Position numbers and translations under genes: made by a program
Notes under the pieces: model-generated
What the model saw: the letters and a program-made list of their open reading frames with translations, nothing else
The model's database searches: none
Told to the model about the DNA's origin: nothing
Part shown: positions 9,076 to 16,070 of the stretch, piece after piece
Numbering within the stretch: position 1 is the first letter of the stretch
Layout of the letters: every line of letters starts with the position of its first letter
IMG/VR virus record: IMGVR_UViG_3300028550_003815
Location: 1 to 28,365 of that record
DNA length: 28,365 nt
Reading direction: 5' to 3' (one strand)
DNA from: a virus

Positions 9076-9087
9076 GACAATATTGTC
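9076..9087. promoter_or_regulatory. Perfect 12-bp palindrome GACAATATTGTC
   Basis: A perfect palindrome in the 44-base gap between the sigma-factor gene and the membrane-protein gene, with extra partial symmetry on the flanks (GTG...CGTG). It could be an operator for a dimeric regulator or a short hairpin in the transcript. Confidence 0.4.
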
Positions 9088-9091
9088 GTGA

Positions 9092-9871
9092 TCAAATCGT
9101 ATTACCATTTTCAAAAATTTTGAATAGACGGGTATACTCTGATTTAATTTCATTCACCACCTTAGTGATGTATTGGGTTTTAGTTCCAGTCATTTCTCGG
9201 ATCATAATGTACAAGGCTTTCTTGTTATAATTCTCGATGTTTTCACGGTTCTTAAATAGTTCTAAGACAGCATAGGCTATGCTCTGGTCTCTCTTAATCT
9301 TATATGTTGATTCTACTTTAGCATCATAGTATTCAATAAAGTGATCTAGGAAAGCTAATATAGATTCTTGTCTGTCAGTTCTTACAATTTCATTAATAAC
9401 ATTACGATTGTTGTCGATAGCCTCTTGGGGAATTTTAGTTATAAGGCGCTTGTAACTTTTATTATTGTTTTGGATAAGATAGTTTTTAGCTACAATACTA
9501 AAGTATGAAAACGCTCTTCCTTTTGACAACTCGTATTTGTTTAGTTTTTCCAATAGAAATGAAATAACCTCATACTTAACGTCTTCAGGAGAACCATCCA
9601 TATAATAAAACTTAAAGCGATGAATTAGATTCTCAGCCATTTTATATAATGGATAGTGGATATGTTCCTTATAGATCTTATTACGCTTTGTATAGTCCTC
9701 ATCAATATTATAAGCTACGATTGCAGCCTCTGTGACTGGAGTGAAATACATCTTATTTTTTCTAGGTCTACCACGTCTTCCCGGTCTTAGATATTCTGCT
9801 TCGAATTCTGCCTGGAGTCTATCATGGTCCTCGTAAAATTTAGATATTGGACTAATCTTTGTCTGTACCAT
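9092..9871 (-). CDS. Late-transcription RNA polymerase sigma factor, T4 gp55-like
   Basis: A 259-residue protein of the sigma-70 superfamily, similar in pattern to T4 gp55 (185 residues), which directs host RNA polymerase to late promoters. Residues about 85-130 carry the region 2 core: a helix ending LIHRFKFYYMDG, a VISFLLEKLNKYELSKG helix, then AFSYFSIVAKNYLI, matching gp55's pattern of a helix with YITQA. The basic GRRGRPRKNK segment (residues 31-40) looks like an AT-hook. The C-terminal segment (about 205-259) is another helical region. No full region 4 is obvious, as in gp55. It overlaps the upstream gene by 20 bases. It probably controls the virion genes to its left. Confidence 0.82.
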   Translation of the reverse strand: MVQTKISPISKFYEDHDRLQAEFEAEYLRPGRRGRPRKNKMYFTPVTEAAIVAYNIDEDYTKRNKIYKEHIHYPLYKMAENLIHRFKFYYMDGSPEDVKYEVISFLLEKLNKYELSKGRAFSYFSIVAKNYLIQNNNKSYKRLITKIPQEAIDNNRNVINEIVRTDRQESILAFLDHFIEYYDAKVESTYKIKRDQSIAYAVLELFKNRENIENYNKKALYIMIREMTGTKTQYITKVVNEIKSEYTRLFKIFENGNTI

Positions 9872-10133
9872 ATTTTCCTTCTAGCTTATCCATAACTTCT
9901 TTTAGGTCCTTAAATATAGCCCCTATTTCGTCATCAGCTTCGAAGCCGCCTTTGTAATCTATTTGTTTCATTTCCGAAAATGTTTTATGAATGTCGTCAT
10001 AAAGTTCAACCATTGTGTTGTATAAAGATTCACCATCAGAAATAGCCACATCTAATTTCCGGAGTAGATTCCAGATTATAAATGCAGAGATAATTAACTC
10101 TACTATAAGAAGTATGGATAGTAATAAAATCAT
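9852..10133 (-). CDS. Membrane-anchored coiled-coil protein (unknown)
   Basis: A 93-residue protein with one N-terminal membrane segment (residues 1-24, a run of Leu, Ile and Val) followed by a long helical tail with heptad-like spacing and a conserved-looking IDYKGGFEADDEIG motif near residues 58-72. The motif is typical of T4-like phage hypotheticals seen beside the sigma gene, as far as I recall, but no function is known to me. The start codon overlaps the upstream stop (ATGA) and the end overlaps the sigma gene. Confidence 0.75.
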   Translation of the reverse strand: MILLLSILLIVELIISAFIIWNLLRKLDVAISDGESLYNTMVELYDDIHKTFSEMKQIDYKGGFEADDEIGAIFKDLKEVMDKLEGKYGTDKD

Positions 10134-10876
10134 TCGCCGAACAGATCCTTAAATAAGTCATTTGCTTTTTCACTAGCTACAGAGACCGTTTTCTTTTTAT
10201 TGCCACGAGGGAGATTACTAGGCTTGTCAGATCTAGATGCCTTTGCAGTGTCATGCTCGATTCTAGATGCCATATGATCTGCGTGATGCAAAAGAATTGG
10301 CAAATGGTTCTGCAGTTCCTTCTGAGGATTGTACGTCTTAAAGTAAGCCTCATTAGCTTGGTCATATAGGCCATCATGGCATCTAATAGCTATGGCTTCA
10401 TTTACTGTGAATGGAATACCAAAGTCTTGTAGTAAGAATAGGCTTCGATCTGGTACGGACATATGTCTCAGGTTTGGATGGTAGTCGTAAATCTTACCTT
10501 GATTCTTTCTATGCCACTCAGATGGGTTTGGAATGTAGTATGGAAATTCGCGATCGCCGATTTTACCAAGATCGTGATTTAATGCAGAGAACAGAAGTTC
10601 CTCTGTAGTATAGTCCGAAGATATTGCACCCATAAGGTCCCAAGATTTTTGGAGTTCCTTTGCACATAGTATTACTCTAAGTACGTGGTCTACATATCCA
10701 CCTTCAAAACAATTATGATAATGCTCTAGTCCTGATGCAGGTGCTATAACCATTCTCTCTTCAAAGAATGCATACATAGCAAGGAGCTTATCTTTCCGAT
10801 CACCTGTAAATTCTGTAGAAATTAGGTCCTGTAGTTCTGCCCAATTGTCTGTAATTTGTTTGTCTGTTAATTTCAT
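10130..10876 (-). CDS. HD-domain phosphohydrolase
   Basis: A 248-residue protein with the HD-superfamily metal-binding pattern: His64 in EGGYVDHVLRV, the HD pair at residues 101-102 in ALNHDLGKIGD (with the usual following Lys), a later His in IRCHDGLYD, and a downstream Asp in HHADHMASRIE. HD enzymes use these residues to bind metal and cut phosphate esters, either in nucleotides or in RNA or DNA ends. Substrate cannot be told from the sequence. The C-terminal 40 residues are basic and flexible. The gene is two bases from the ClpP gene and overlaps the next gene by four bases, so it belongs to the same unit. Confidence 0.88.
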   Translation of the reverse strand: MKLTDKQITDNWAELQDLISTEFTGDRKDKLLAMYAFFEERMVIAPASGLEHYHNCFEGGYVDHVLRVILCAKELQKSWDLMGAISSDYTTEELLFSALNHDLGKIGDREFPYYIPNPSEWHRKNQGKIYDYHPNLRHMSVPDRSLFLLQDFGIPFTVNEAIAIRCHDGLYDQANEAYFKTYNPQKELQNHLPILLHHADHMASRIEHDTAKASRSDKPSNLPRGNKKKTVSVASEKANDLFKDLFGE

Positions 10877-10877
10877 A

Positions 10878-11498
10878 TTAGCCTATTTCGTCGATGATTC
10901 CAACTACCATGGCTTCCTGAGCCGTAAAATATTTGTCATGTGAAGTTTCTTGAGTCCACCATTTGGCGGGCTTCTTTGTATACTCTTCTAAGATCTCACC
11001 GATCATTATGTCAATCTTAGTGTAGTGGTCTGCAGTAGATTTTAAATCTCCAATCTTACCTGATGTGGTTCCCATTCCTTGGTGTAACATTATCGAGGAT
11101 CTTTTGGAAGCATATCTGGTTCCGGTACCCGAAGCTAGTATAAGAGCTCCTGCTGACATTGCTTTACCTCTGCAAATTGTATTGACTGGGACGTCTAAGT
11201 TTTCCATATAGTCAATAATGCCTAAGGCAGAAAACGCACAGCCTCCGAATGAATCTATAACTAAATTTATAGGAAGGTTTGCTTCAGCCTCGTCTCTATT
11301 ATTCATAACGATTCGACATTTAACGATGATGTCCGCTAGACTAAATTCGTCAATAGGACCTGTAAGGTAAACCAGAGAATCTTTAATTGACAACCCATTC
11401 TCTAATTCATTTAGATCTGGAGGAGTTTTTTCAATTGTTATTTCAATAGGGGTCTCGTCTTTTTTTAAGACTTTTTCTTTGTATAAATCTTCTGACAT
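10878..11498 (-). CDS. ClpP-like serine protease
   Basis: A 206-residue protein of the S14 family. The catalytic triad is intact with the spacing of E. coli ClpP: the Ser in GKAMSAGALIL (Ser115), His in IMLHQGMG (His139, 24 residues later) and Asp in HDKYFTAQEA (Asp188, 49 residues after the His). The substrate-strand motif LVIDSFGGCAFSALGI is also present. ClpP forms a barrel of two heptamers fed by ClpX or ClpA. No unfoldase is visible here. The ATG at 11498 is chosen because it follows the upstream stop codon (11500-11502); an in-frame TTG three codons earlier is less likely. It could be a processing protease for virion parts or for tmRNA-tagged proteins. Confidence 0.9.
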   Translation of the reverse strand: MSEDLYKEKVLKKDETPIEITIEKTPPDLNELENGLSIKDSLVYLTGPIDEFSLADIIVKCRIVMNNRDEAEANLPINLVIDSFGGCAFSALGIIDYMENLDVPVNTICRGKAMSAGALILASGTGTRYASKRSSIMLHQGMGTTSGKIGDLKSTADHYTKIDIMIGEILEEYTKKPAKWWTQETSHDKYFTAQEAMVVGIIDEIG

Positions 11499-11499
11499 G

Positions 11500-11712
11500 T
11501 TAATCAAGTAATAGTTTTAGTTGTTTAGGATCTCCAGATTCTTCTGGCATTCCAAATGTCTTTTTTATTGAATTGCTATCATATCCTAATGCATGGGCCA
11601 TTCGAATACAGTTTAATTTGAAAGCCTTAAGGGATAAATCATGTTGAACTTCAAATACGATTCTCTGAGCCTCTATTGATTCCACAGAACGTTCATAAAT
11701 TAATTTATCCAT
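11500..11712 (-). CDS. Small helical protein upstream of ClpP (unknown)
   Basis: A 70-residue protein, mostly helical and charged, with no recognised domain. It ends at 11500, directly before the ClpP start, so the two are probably translated together. Its upstream region (11713-11784) is very AT-rich and includes a CTTATATTTAGAT element in the sense direction, a candidate promoter. An adaptor or regulator of the protease is possible but unproven. Confidence 0.7.
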   Translation of the reverse strand: MDKLIYERSVESIEAQRIVFEVQHDLSLKAFKLNCIRMAHALGYDSNSIKKTFGMPEESGDPKQLKLLLD

Positions 11713-11784
11713 CTTACATACTCTAGTTTTTTATTGTTATCTAAATATAAGAAATAAATGTTGAATAAAAAAATAAATGGAAGG

Positions 11785-12396
11785 TTAGTTTGCCATAAAG
11801 TCTTCGAAGACGAATGTCTTTGGGAATTTGCCTAAAGCAATCCGTTGGAGTTTTTTTATTTCTTGCATTATAGGCTTTTGGTCTTTTTTAAATCTTGCCT
11901 TTGCTAGCTTTTTCTTTAGCTTGTGGAGTTGGACTGAAGCATGGCTTTTGGCTGCCTCTTTATCTTTCTTGCGAATACGTTTTTTAGGTTCGACCTTAGT
12001 TGGTTCTAAGGTGCCCTTTAGGTCTGGTTGTTCCACTCCACGGAAGAACACACTTCCATCTTTGTCTACAAATTCAATCATGAAGTGCCAACCTGTAGGC
12101 CGTCCAGAAGAAGTCCTTTGGGATGTTATGTCCGGAGGACCTACCTGTTCTTGGACACACGCGGAACAAACCATACTTACAGTTGCAAGTCCGGCTACAC
12201 AGTCTTGACCACAGTCTTTGCAAGCCATATACCTATAGGTAAGTGCTGGGTTTTGATTCCACTTTGTTCCTAGCTCATATCTAATTGGATATTCACACAA
12301 GGCATCAAAAGCCTTTTGGTCTTTTGGAGGAGCCTCTTTTTTGCGGCTTCTAGATCCTTTGATCTTTGGGATCTTATTTGATTTCTTCTTCGCCAT
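11785..12396 (-). CDS. Zinc-ribbon protein with basic tails
   Basis: A 203-residue protein with two CxxC knuckles (Cys59/62 and Cys77/80) in the pattern of a zinc ribbon. A Lys/Arg-rich N-terminus (residues 1-25) and a Lys-rich C-terminal half (about 135-190) flank it, the latter being likely coiled coil. This suggests nucleic-acid binding, but no named family is recognised. It overlaps the start of the four-helix membrane protein by 23 bases and is preceded by a short AT-rich gap. Confidence 0.8.
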   Translation of the reverse strand: MAKKKSNKIPKIKGSRSRKKEAPPKDQKAFDALCEYPIRYELGTKWNQNPALTYRYMACKDCGQDCVAGLATVSMVCSACVQEQVGPPDITSQRTSSGRPTGWHFMIEFVDKDGSVFFRGVEQPDLKGTLEPTKVEPKKRIRKKDKEAAKSHASVQLHKLKKKLAKARFKKDQKPIMQEIKKLQRIALGKFPKTFVFEDFMAN

Positions 12397-13348
12397 ATAA
12401 ATTTTCTTTTATTTCTTTTATTTTGTCTTCCCGTTCGCTATTTTTAAGAGTTGGCCAAGCTAACAATAAATCTAGGGTAGAAGCTATGTCTTTTTTATTT
12501 TCAAGTATACCTTTGTGAGAAATTACTTCGGGAGGGGTTTCACTTTTGACTATTGTCTCAGGTATAATTACAAGTTCTGGCTCCTTGAGCTTTCTAGTTC
12601 TGCCGAAAGCAATGTTCGCCACTATAACTAAAGCTATAGCTAATGGATCAAATACGAATATGATCAATAACATAAACCAGTTGATGATTGAATCCATAGG
12701 CTTGTCAATAAGAGTTGATACGTATTTTAACGGACCGAGCTCACGAGTTGTCTCGTCATTAATCTTTAAATCTAATATTTGAATGTCAATAGCTGATATT
12801 GAATCTGATGCTACTGCATATGATATTCGGGACTCTTCTAATTGGGCTTGTAGAAGTTTTCGCTGTTTGGAAGATGTTGTAGTTACCAGCTGTCCAGTCT
12901 CTCTATGTACATATTGGATTGTTGAAGGATTAGCCAATGCTTCTGACCATGTTGTAATGTTGGCATTCAATGTCTCAGCATCACGGACGAACCTATTCTG
13001 CTTTGATGTCAGGATAGCGATCTCAGTTGAAGTGATGGCTTCCTTAGCGGATGTTTCCTGGTAAGCTCCTGATAGAAATCCATATATCCCAGCGGAGGTT
13101 ATGCCAATTAGAACAACCATAGCAATAGATAGGTATGTCTTTAAGAATATATTGACCCTGTCCCAGTATTGATATAAGGCAGATGCGGTTACCAGCTTGG
13201 CAAACTCTAATGAAGATGCCATTATGATAACTGCGGTTGATGCACCTGCAAATAAGTTGCTCAATCCATATACAGAATAGAATGCAGCGGAGGCCGAAAC
13301 GAATAGCGCCGACATTGCTACAACATATGGAAATAAATTGAATTTCAT
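12374..13348 (-). CDS. Multi-pass membrane protein with large coiled-coil loop
   Basis: A 324-residue protein. Three hydrophobic segments occur at about residues 5-30, 34-56 and 75-96, followed by a long charged helical region (about 105-215), a further membrane segment (about 223-250) and a charged cytoplasmic tail with many Glu and Lys. No enzyme motif is visible. Large membrane proteins with this architecture occur in T4-like phages, where their function is unknown. The ATG overlaps a TATTTATATG element. Confidence 0.8.
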   Translation of the reverse strand: MKFNLFPYVVAMSALFVSASAAFYSVYGLSNLFAGASTAVIIMASSLEFAKLVTASALYQYWDRVNIFLKTYLSIAMVVLIGITSAGIYGFLSGAYQETSAKEAITSTEIAILTSKQNRFVRDAETLNANITTWSEALANPSTIQYVHRETGQLVTTTSSKQRKLLQAQLEESRISYAVASDSISAIDIQILDLKINDETTRELGPLKYVSTLIDKPMDSIINWFMLLIIFVFDPLAIALVIVANIAFGRTRKLKEPELVIIPETIVKSETPPEVISHKGILENKKDIASTLDLLLAWPTLKNSEREDKIKEIKENLYGEEEIK

Positions 13349-13366
13349 ATAAATAAGTATATTAAT

Positions 13367-14035
13367 TTAAGCTTTGGAGTTTAAATTGAAGATATAGGTG
13401 TGGAATACAGTCTCACCTATGGTCTTTAGCCTATGTTCGCAAGGAAGATTGCCCTTACTAACAAAGACCTTCTTAAGTATATCTAGGGCTTCGATATCAT
13501 GAGATGTTATAGCTAATGCTGAGTTTATGACCGAAACTGTTAATGAGTCCAGCTTGTATATACTGGAGGGCAATTGTTCAGGGCCTTTATTACTAGTTGG
13601 GATTAATGGAAGTGCTGATGTTAATCTATCTACATAAAAATCTAGCTCTAAAGGAGCCAAAGTTGAAAACCAATTCTCAAAGATCCTTTTATCATTTCCG
13701 AACATAACTGATTTATCTTCTGGCTGTAAAAGTTCCCAAGCTTCTCCTGGGTCATACTCAGTGTTTCTATGGGTCCACTCTATATAGCCATCCATCTCTT
13801 CTTTGGTCATAGTAGCAGCAGTAGATATCCAATCAAAGACTACCTCATCATTTTGGTTATCGGTGTTATTCTGGGATATCTCATACACCAGCTCGTTAAG
13901 GAGAGAATTATAAAATGACTTACCTGATTTTTCGACAAAGATCTGTTTAAAATCTTCTTGGCAAAACTTCCACATGGCTTTATTGTCCTGTACGTCTTTA
14001 AATTTCCAAATCATTGCTTCGTTAAAATCATTCAT
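13367..14035 (-). CDS. Hypothetical cytoplasmic protein
   Basis: A 222-residue protein (start chosen at the ATG with GGAG seven bases upstream; a longer version starting at TTG is possible but lies in the tmRNA-flanking sequence). The sequence is rich in aromatic and acidic residues and looks helical, without any recognised motif. It starts just downstream of the tmRNA gene and might be co-transcribed with it. Confidence 0.78.
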   Translation of the reverse strand: MNDFNEAMIWKFKDVQDNKAMWKFCQEDFKQIFVEKSGKSFYNSLLNELVYEISQNNTDNQNDEVVFDWISTAATMTKEEMDGYIEWTHRNTEYDPGEAWELLQPEDKSVMFGNDKRIFENWFSTLAPLELDFYVDRLTSALPLIPTSNKGPEQLPSSIYKLDSLTVSVINSALAITSHDIEALDILKKVFVSKGNLPCEHRLKTIGETVFHTYIFNLNSKA

Positions 14036-14065
14036 TATAATTCTCCAAATATGTTCCTCCAACCT

Positions 14066-14312
14066 CCGGGCTTTAATGATACGACTAGAATAGATCTAAT
14101 CTTGCCCCGTTAATACCAGCAGCTCTGGGTACCTTATTAGGCAGCCATTGCTAGTTCAACTTGTTCGCCAGTTAATTGCGTTGTGATCTTCTGAATGCTC
14201 TTATCATATGGTCAAATCCATGATCACCCCCAGTTATATAAACCGTTTAGTGGAGGTGGGGGGAGTCGAACCCCCGTCCCGATATGTAGCTGACATTCAT
14301 ACTACGATCATC
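14066..14312 (-). ncRNA. ssrA: Circularly permuted tmRNA gene (ssrA), acceptor piece first
   Basis: On the minus strand the tmRNA 3' region comes first: a T arm (GGGGG stem, TTCGACT loop, CCCCC stem) at about 14259-14275, then acceptor strand CACCTCC (14258-14252) and A-CTA. A 19-base spacer follows, then the 5' end GGGGGTG (14231-14225) with the D-loop pattern GGATTTGAC. GGGGGTG and CACCTCC pair over all 7 bases. P2 helices also join the pieces: ATATG (14209-14205) with CATAT (14286-14282), CATTC with GAATG (14298-14294), and GATCA with TGATC (14310-14306). A tag reading frame ends with TAATAA inside a hairpin loop. tmRNA rescues stalled ribosomes. Non-permuted genes have the 5' end first; no 5' half lies upstream here, where a protein gene sits. 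CCA is not encoded. Both outer ends are estimates. Confidence 0.9.
14134..14169 (-). other. tmRNA proteolysis-tag reading frame (GEQVELAMAA, then TAA TAA)
   Basis: Within the coding piece, the frame ending in TAA TAA gives GEQVELAMAA. The resume codon is inferred to be GGC at 14169-14167. Bacteroidota tags commonly start with Gly, which fits, and the hydrophobic C-terminus ending Ala-Ala matches other tags that target proteins to ClpXP-type proteases. The stop codons lie in the loop of a hairpin formed by CTAGCA (14154-14149) and TGCTGG (14121-14116), as expected for tmRNA helix P5. An upstream extension of the frame (TQLT) exists, so the exact resume codon is not proven. Confidence 0.78.
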
Positions 14313-14323
14313 TATAAATATAA
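14312..14323 (-). promoter_or_regulatory. Candidate promoter element before the tmRNA (TATATTTATA)
   Basis: The minus strand reads CTTATATTTATAG directly before the estimated acceptor-piece start (14311). A -10-type element at this spot would place a start at about the first P2 base. Matching elements precede other minus-strand units. Inference only. Confidence 0.4.
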
Positions 14324-14326
14324 GGC

Positions 14327-14674
14327 CTAGCTCATTAACGCTGAGAGTTTCTTATGTTTATTATATAGTTTATTCACGATTTTTAGATCGGTGTTATCTT
14401 TTAGCTTAGTAGATCGATATTTCATTAGAATATCAAATATCTGTTTAGCATCAGATTTAATATCTGGAGTATTGAAGTTTCTTAGATCCAATGACCTTTT
14501 GATATTGTCATGAACCAGAGTTAGTACTACATCTAATTTCTTAGTTATAGAGTCTGAGTCATTTTCATCCTCTAGGGAATTCATGAAGGTGTTTAGGGTT
14601 CCAGTTAAATTTGAGTTACCCCTTCTCCTCCACTCCTTTTTTTCTAGAGGCTTTGGTCTTTGCTTTTTTGGCAT
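14327..14674 (-). CDS. Basic helical protein (unknown)
   Basis: A 115-residue, Lys/Arg-rich and mostly helical protein without a recognised domain. It overlaps the upstream gene by 59 bases; an internal ATG (about 14584) would remove the overlap and give an 85-residue version, so the start is uncertain. Its stop lies a few bases before the tmRNA promoter-like element. Confidence 0.68.
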   Translation of the reverse strand: MPKKQRPKPLEKKEWRRRGNSNLTGTLNTFMNSLEDENDSDSITKKLDVVLTLVHDNIKRSLDLRNFNTPDIKSDAKQIFDILMKYRSTKLKDNTDLKIVNKLYNKHKKLSALMS

Positions 14675-14825
14675 TAACTGTATCCTGGGTTTTTGTATAC
14701 TCTTTGAGAATGTCGATTATGACATGTTTATCTATCATAGCTGATCCTAATCTGGATAGCTTCCGATAGAAGTATAGACCTACGCCTAGACCACCAATTA
14801 GAACTCCACTTAAAAATGTCATCAT
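14616..14825 (-). CDS. Small single-pass membrane protein
   Basis: A 69-residue protein with one N-terminal membrane segment (about residues 3-21, with a Gly-rich GGLGVGLYF face) and a strongly basic C-terminal tail (KKAKTKASRKKG). The start follows the stop of the upstream gene by one base, so they form an operon. Function unknown; it could anchor a phage factor to the inner membrane. Confidence 0.72.
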   Translation of the reverse strand: MMTFLSGVLIGGLGVGLYFYRKLSRLGSAMIDKHVIIDILKEYTKTQDTVNAKKAKTKASRKKGVEEKG

Positions 14826-14826
14826 C

Positions 14827-15162
14827 TTATTCGTAAGTTTTGCTCCACTGACTCACCGGTGTTCCAGTACCTGCATCCAACATACCTAGTCGCCTAGCAT
14901 TGTTGTATTGGTATTGGGCATCTTTGAGTGTGTCCATGATACGTGATGCCTCAGAAGCTGTAATTTCAAACTCCTTACCACCAATGCATAACGAACCAAT
15001 CAATGGTTGTTCAGCAGGAGCAGTAGGTCTTTGAGCTTTCATTCCCTTAGCCAATTTAAAGTCTATCCCATTCCATAGCTTCCCAAATTTATCAGGATTG
15101 AACTTTGGTTTGGAGTGATCCCGATTGGGACCTTGTTTGTAAGAATTATTATTCTTTACCAT
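14827..15162 (-). CDS. Hypothetical protein
   Basis: A 111-residue protein with a basic, Asn-rich N-terminus and a compact middle part (LIGSLCIGGKEFEIT at about 54-68, a beta pair) followed by a helix. It resembles no named family to me. It opens a three-gene operon and is preceded by the long AT-rich spacer at 15163-15318. Confidence 0.72.
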   Translation of the reverse strand: MVKNNNSYKQGPNRDHSKPKFNPDKFGKLWNGIDFKLAKGMKAQRPTAPAEQPLIGSLCIGGKEFEITASEASRIMDTLKDAQYQYNNARRLGMLDAGTGTPVSQWSKTYE

Positions 15163-15318
15163 TTATTAAAAATTTAGATTATTAAAACAACACCCGGTTA
15201 ACATACTTGTTATTATATTAGTATATGTTAACTTATTATTAATTTGTATATTTTATTACTTGAAAGTAAGTAGAATAATTACATTGTAAATATAATACAT
15301 AAACTCCATATAAAAAAA
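15163..15318. promoter_or_regulatory. AT-rich spacer with inverted repeat GTTAACATA/TATGTTAAC
   Basis: A 156-base noncoding stretch, extremely AT-rich. It holds a perfect 9-bp inverted repeat (15197-15205 and 15224-15232) with an 18-base loop. The half-site contains TTAAC, which also forms the core of the early-promoter boxes at 17.3-25.3 kb. It probably carries the promoter or operator for the 15162 gene, and the end of the 15319 unit. No SD or clear -35/-10 pair is seen. Confidence 0.5.
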
Positions 15319-15585
15319 TTATTCAAGAGGTTTATTTTGAATTTCTTCAACTAATTCGTCAACTACCAATTCTGCTTGCAGATTTTGGAGTAAAGCACAC
15401 CGTTCATATTCCTCTTTGCCCAAAAAATGGGTTATGAGGCCTTCGATAAGTTTAGTTAGAGGGAAATCCTGACTGAAAGCCGTACTACCGTGCTCTACTA
15501 ACATAAGGTAAGCTTGTTCAGCAGCCATGTCAGTAATATACTCGGTTATTTTAGGAAATTCTCCTTCGTCAAATGTATGATTCAT
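15319..15585 (-). CDS. Acidic helical protein (unknown)
   Basis: An 88-residue acidic protein, mostly helical, no recognised domain. Its ATG lies four bases downstream of a GATATTTATAT element, so it may be translated from a very short leader. It sits between the deoxyribonucleotidase gene and the AT-rich spacer and ends the DNA-metabolism unit. Confidence 0.68.
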   Translation of the reverse strand: MNHTFDEGEFPKITEYITDMAAEQAYLMLVEHGSTAFSQDFPLTKLIEGLITHFLGKEEYERCALLQNLQAELVVDELVEEIQNKPLE

Positions 15586-15599
15586 CGTATATAAATATC

Positions 15600-16070
15600 T
15601 TATTTAATTTTAGAAATGTTTTCCTTGTTGCTAAGGTATTCTACAACTGATTTCCAATTCATTTCAGTTCCAAAGTGAATATGTTCGCCTTGAAAATTTT
15701 CTACACCGTTCCAAACGTTGTCGTCGATCAAATAATCGCCACGGACCAAACCTTTGTTGTGAGTTAGGATTAATTTCTTCCTAGCTTTCTCTCCGAGGAC
15801 GTTGTCGACCCATAATCTCTTGTCGATCCAGCTAGAAGGATTCCTCCAGCTTGGCGACGAGCAAATGTAAACTTCGAAATGCTCATTGAGCCAATCAAAA
15901 GCCTCCAATGCTCCAGGCATAGGTTCTAAATCCCGGTAGAAACCAGGAATTCCATGGCAGTCATAGTGTTTATCCTTTAGCCATTGAGGCACGAGGGCCG
16001 CTTTCATATCATAATCGCATAGGACTCCGTCCATGTCGACTAAAACTATTTTTTTATTTTCCATTTTCAA
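15600..16070 (-). CDS. 5'(3')-deoxyribonucleotidase (HAD family)
   Basis: A 156-residue protein with the HAD catalytic motif DMDGVLCD at residues 12-19, where the first Asp is the nucleophile and the second the acid/base. Motif II (YICSSPS, residues 72-78), a Lys in a downstream helix and motif III (YLIDDNVWNG, about 115-124) are all in order. This enzyme family removes phosphate from deoxynucleoside monophosphates, helping to balance the nucleotide pool during phage DNA synthesis. Length fits the compact NT5C type. It starts inside the end of the upstream gene (17-base overlap); a second ATG two codons later is also possible. Confidence 0.88.
   Translation of the reverse strand: MKMENKKIVLVDMDGVLCDYDMKAALVPQWLKDKHYDCHGIPGFYRDLEPMPGALEAFDWLNEHFEVYICSSPSWRNPSSWIDKRLWVDNVLGEKARKKLILTHNKGLVRGDYLIDDNVWNGVENFQGEHIHFGTEMNWKSVVEYLSNKENISKIK

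Noticed and set aside
14251-14280. A tRNA gene (T-arm GGGGGTTCGACTCCCCC)
   Set aside because: There is no anticodon arm or D arm upstream; the 5' partner lies downstream, which fits permuted tmRNA instead.
15163-15318. CRISPR-like repeat
   Set aside because: There is only one inverted repeat and no series of equal repeats with spacers.
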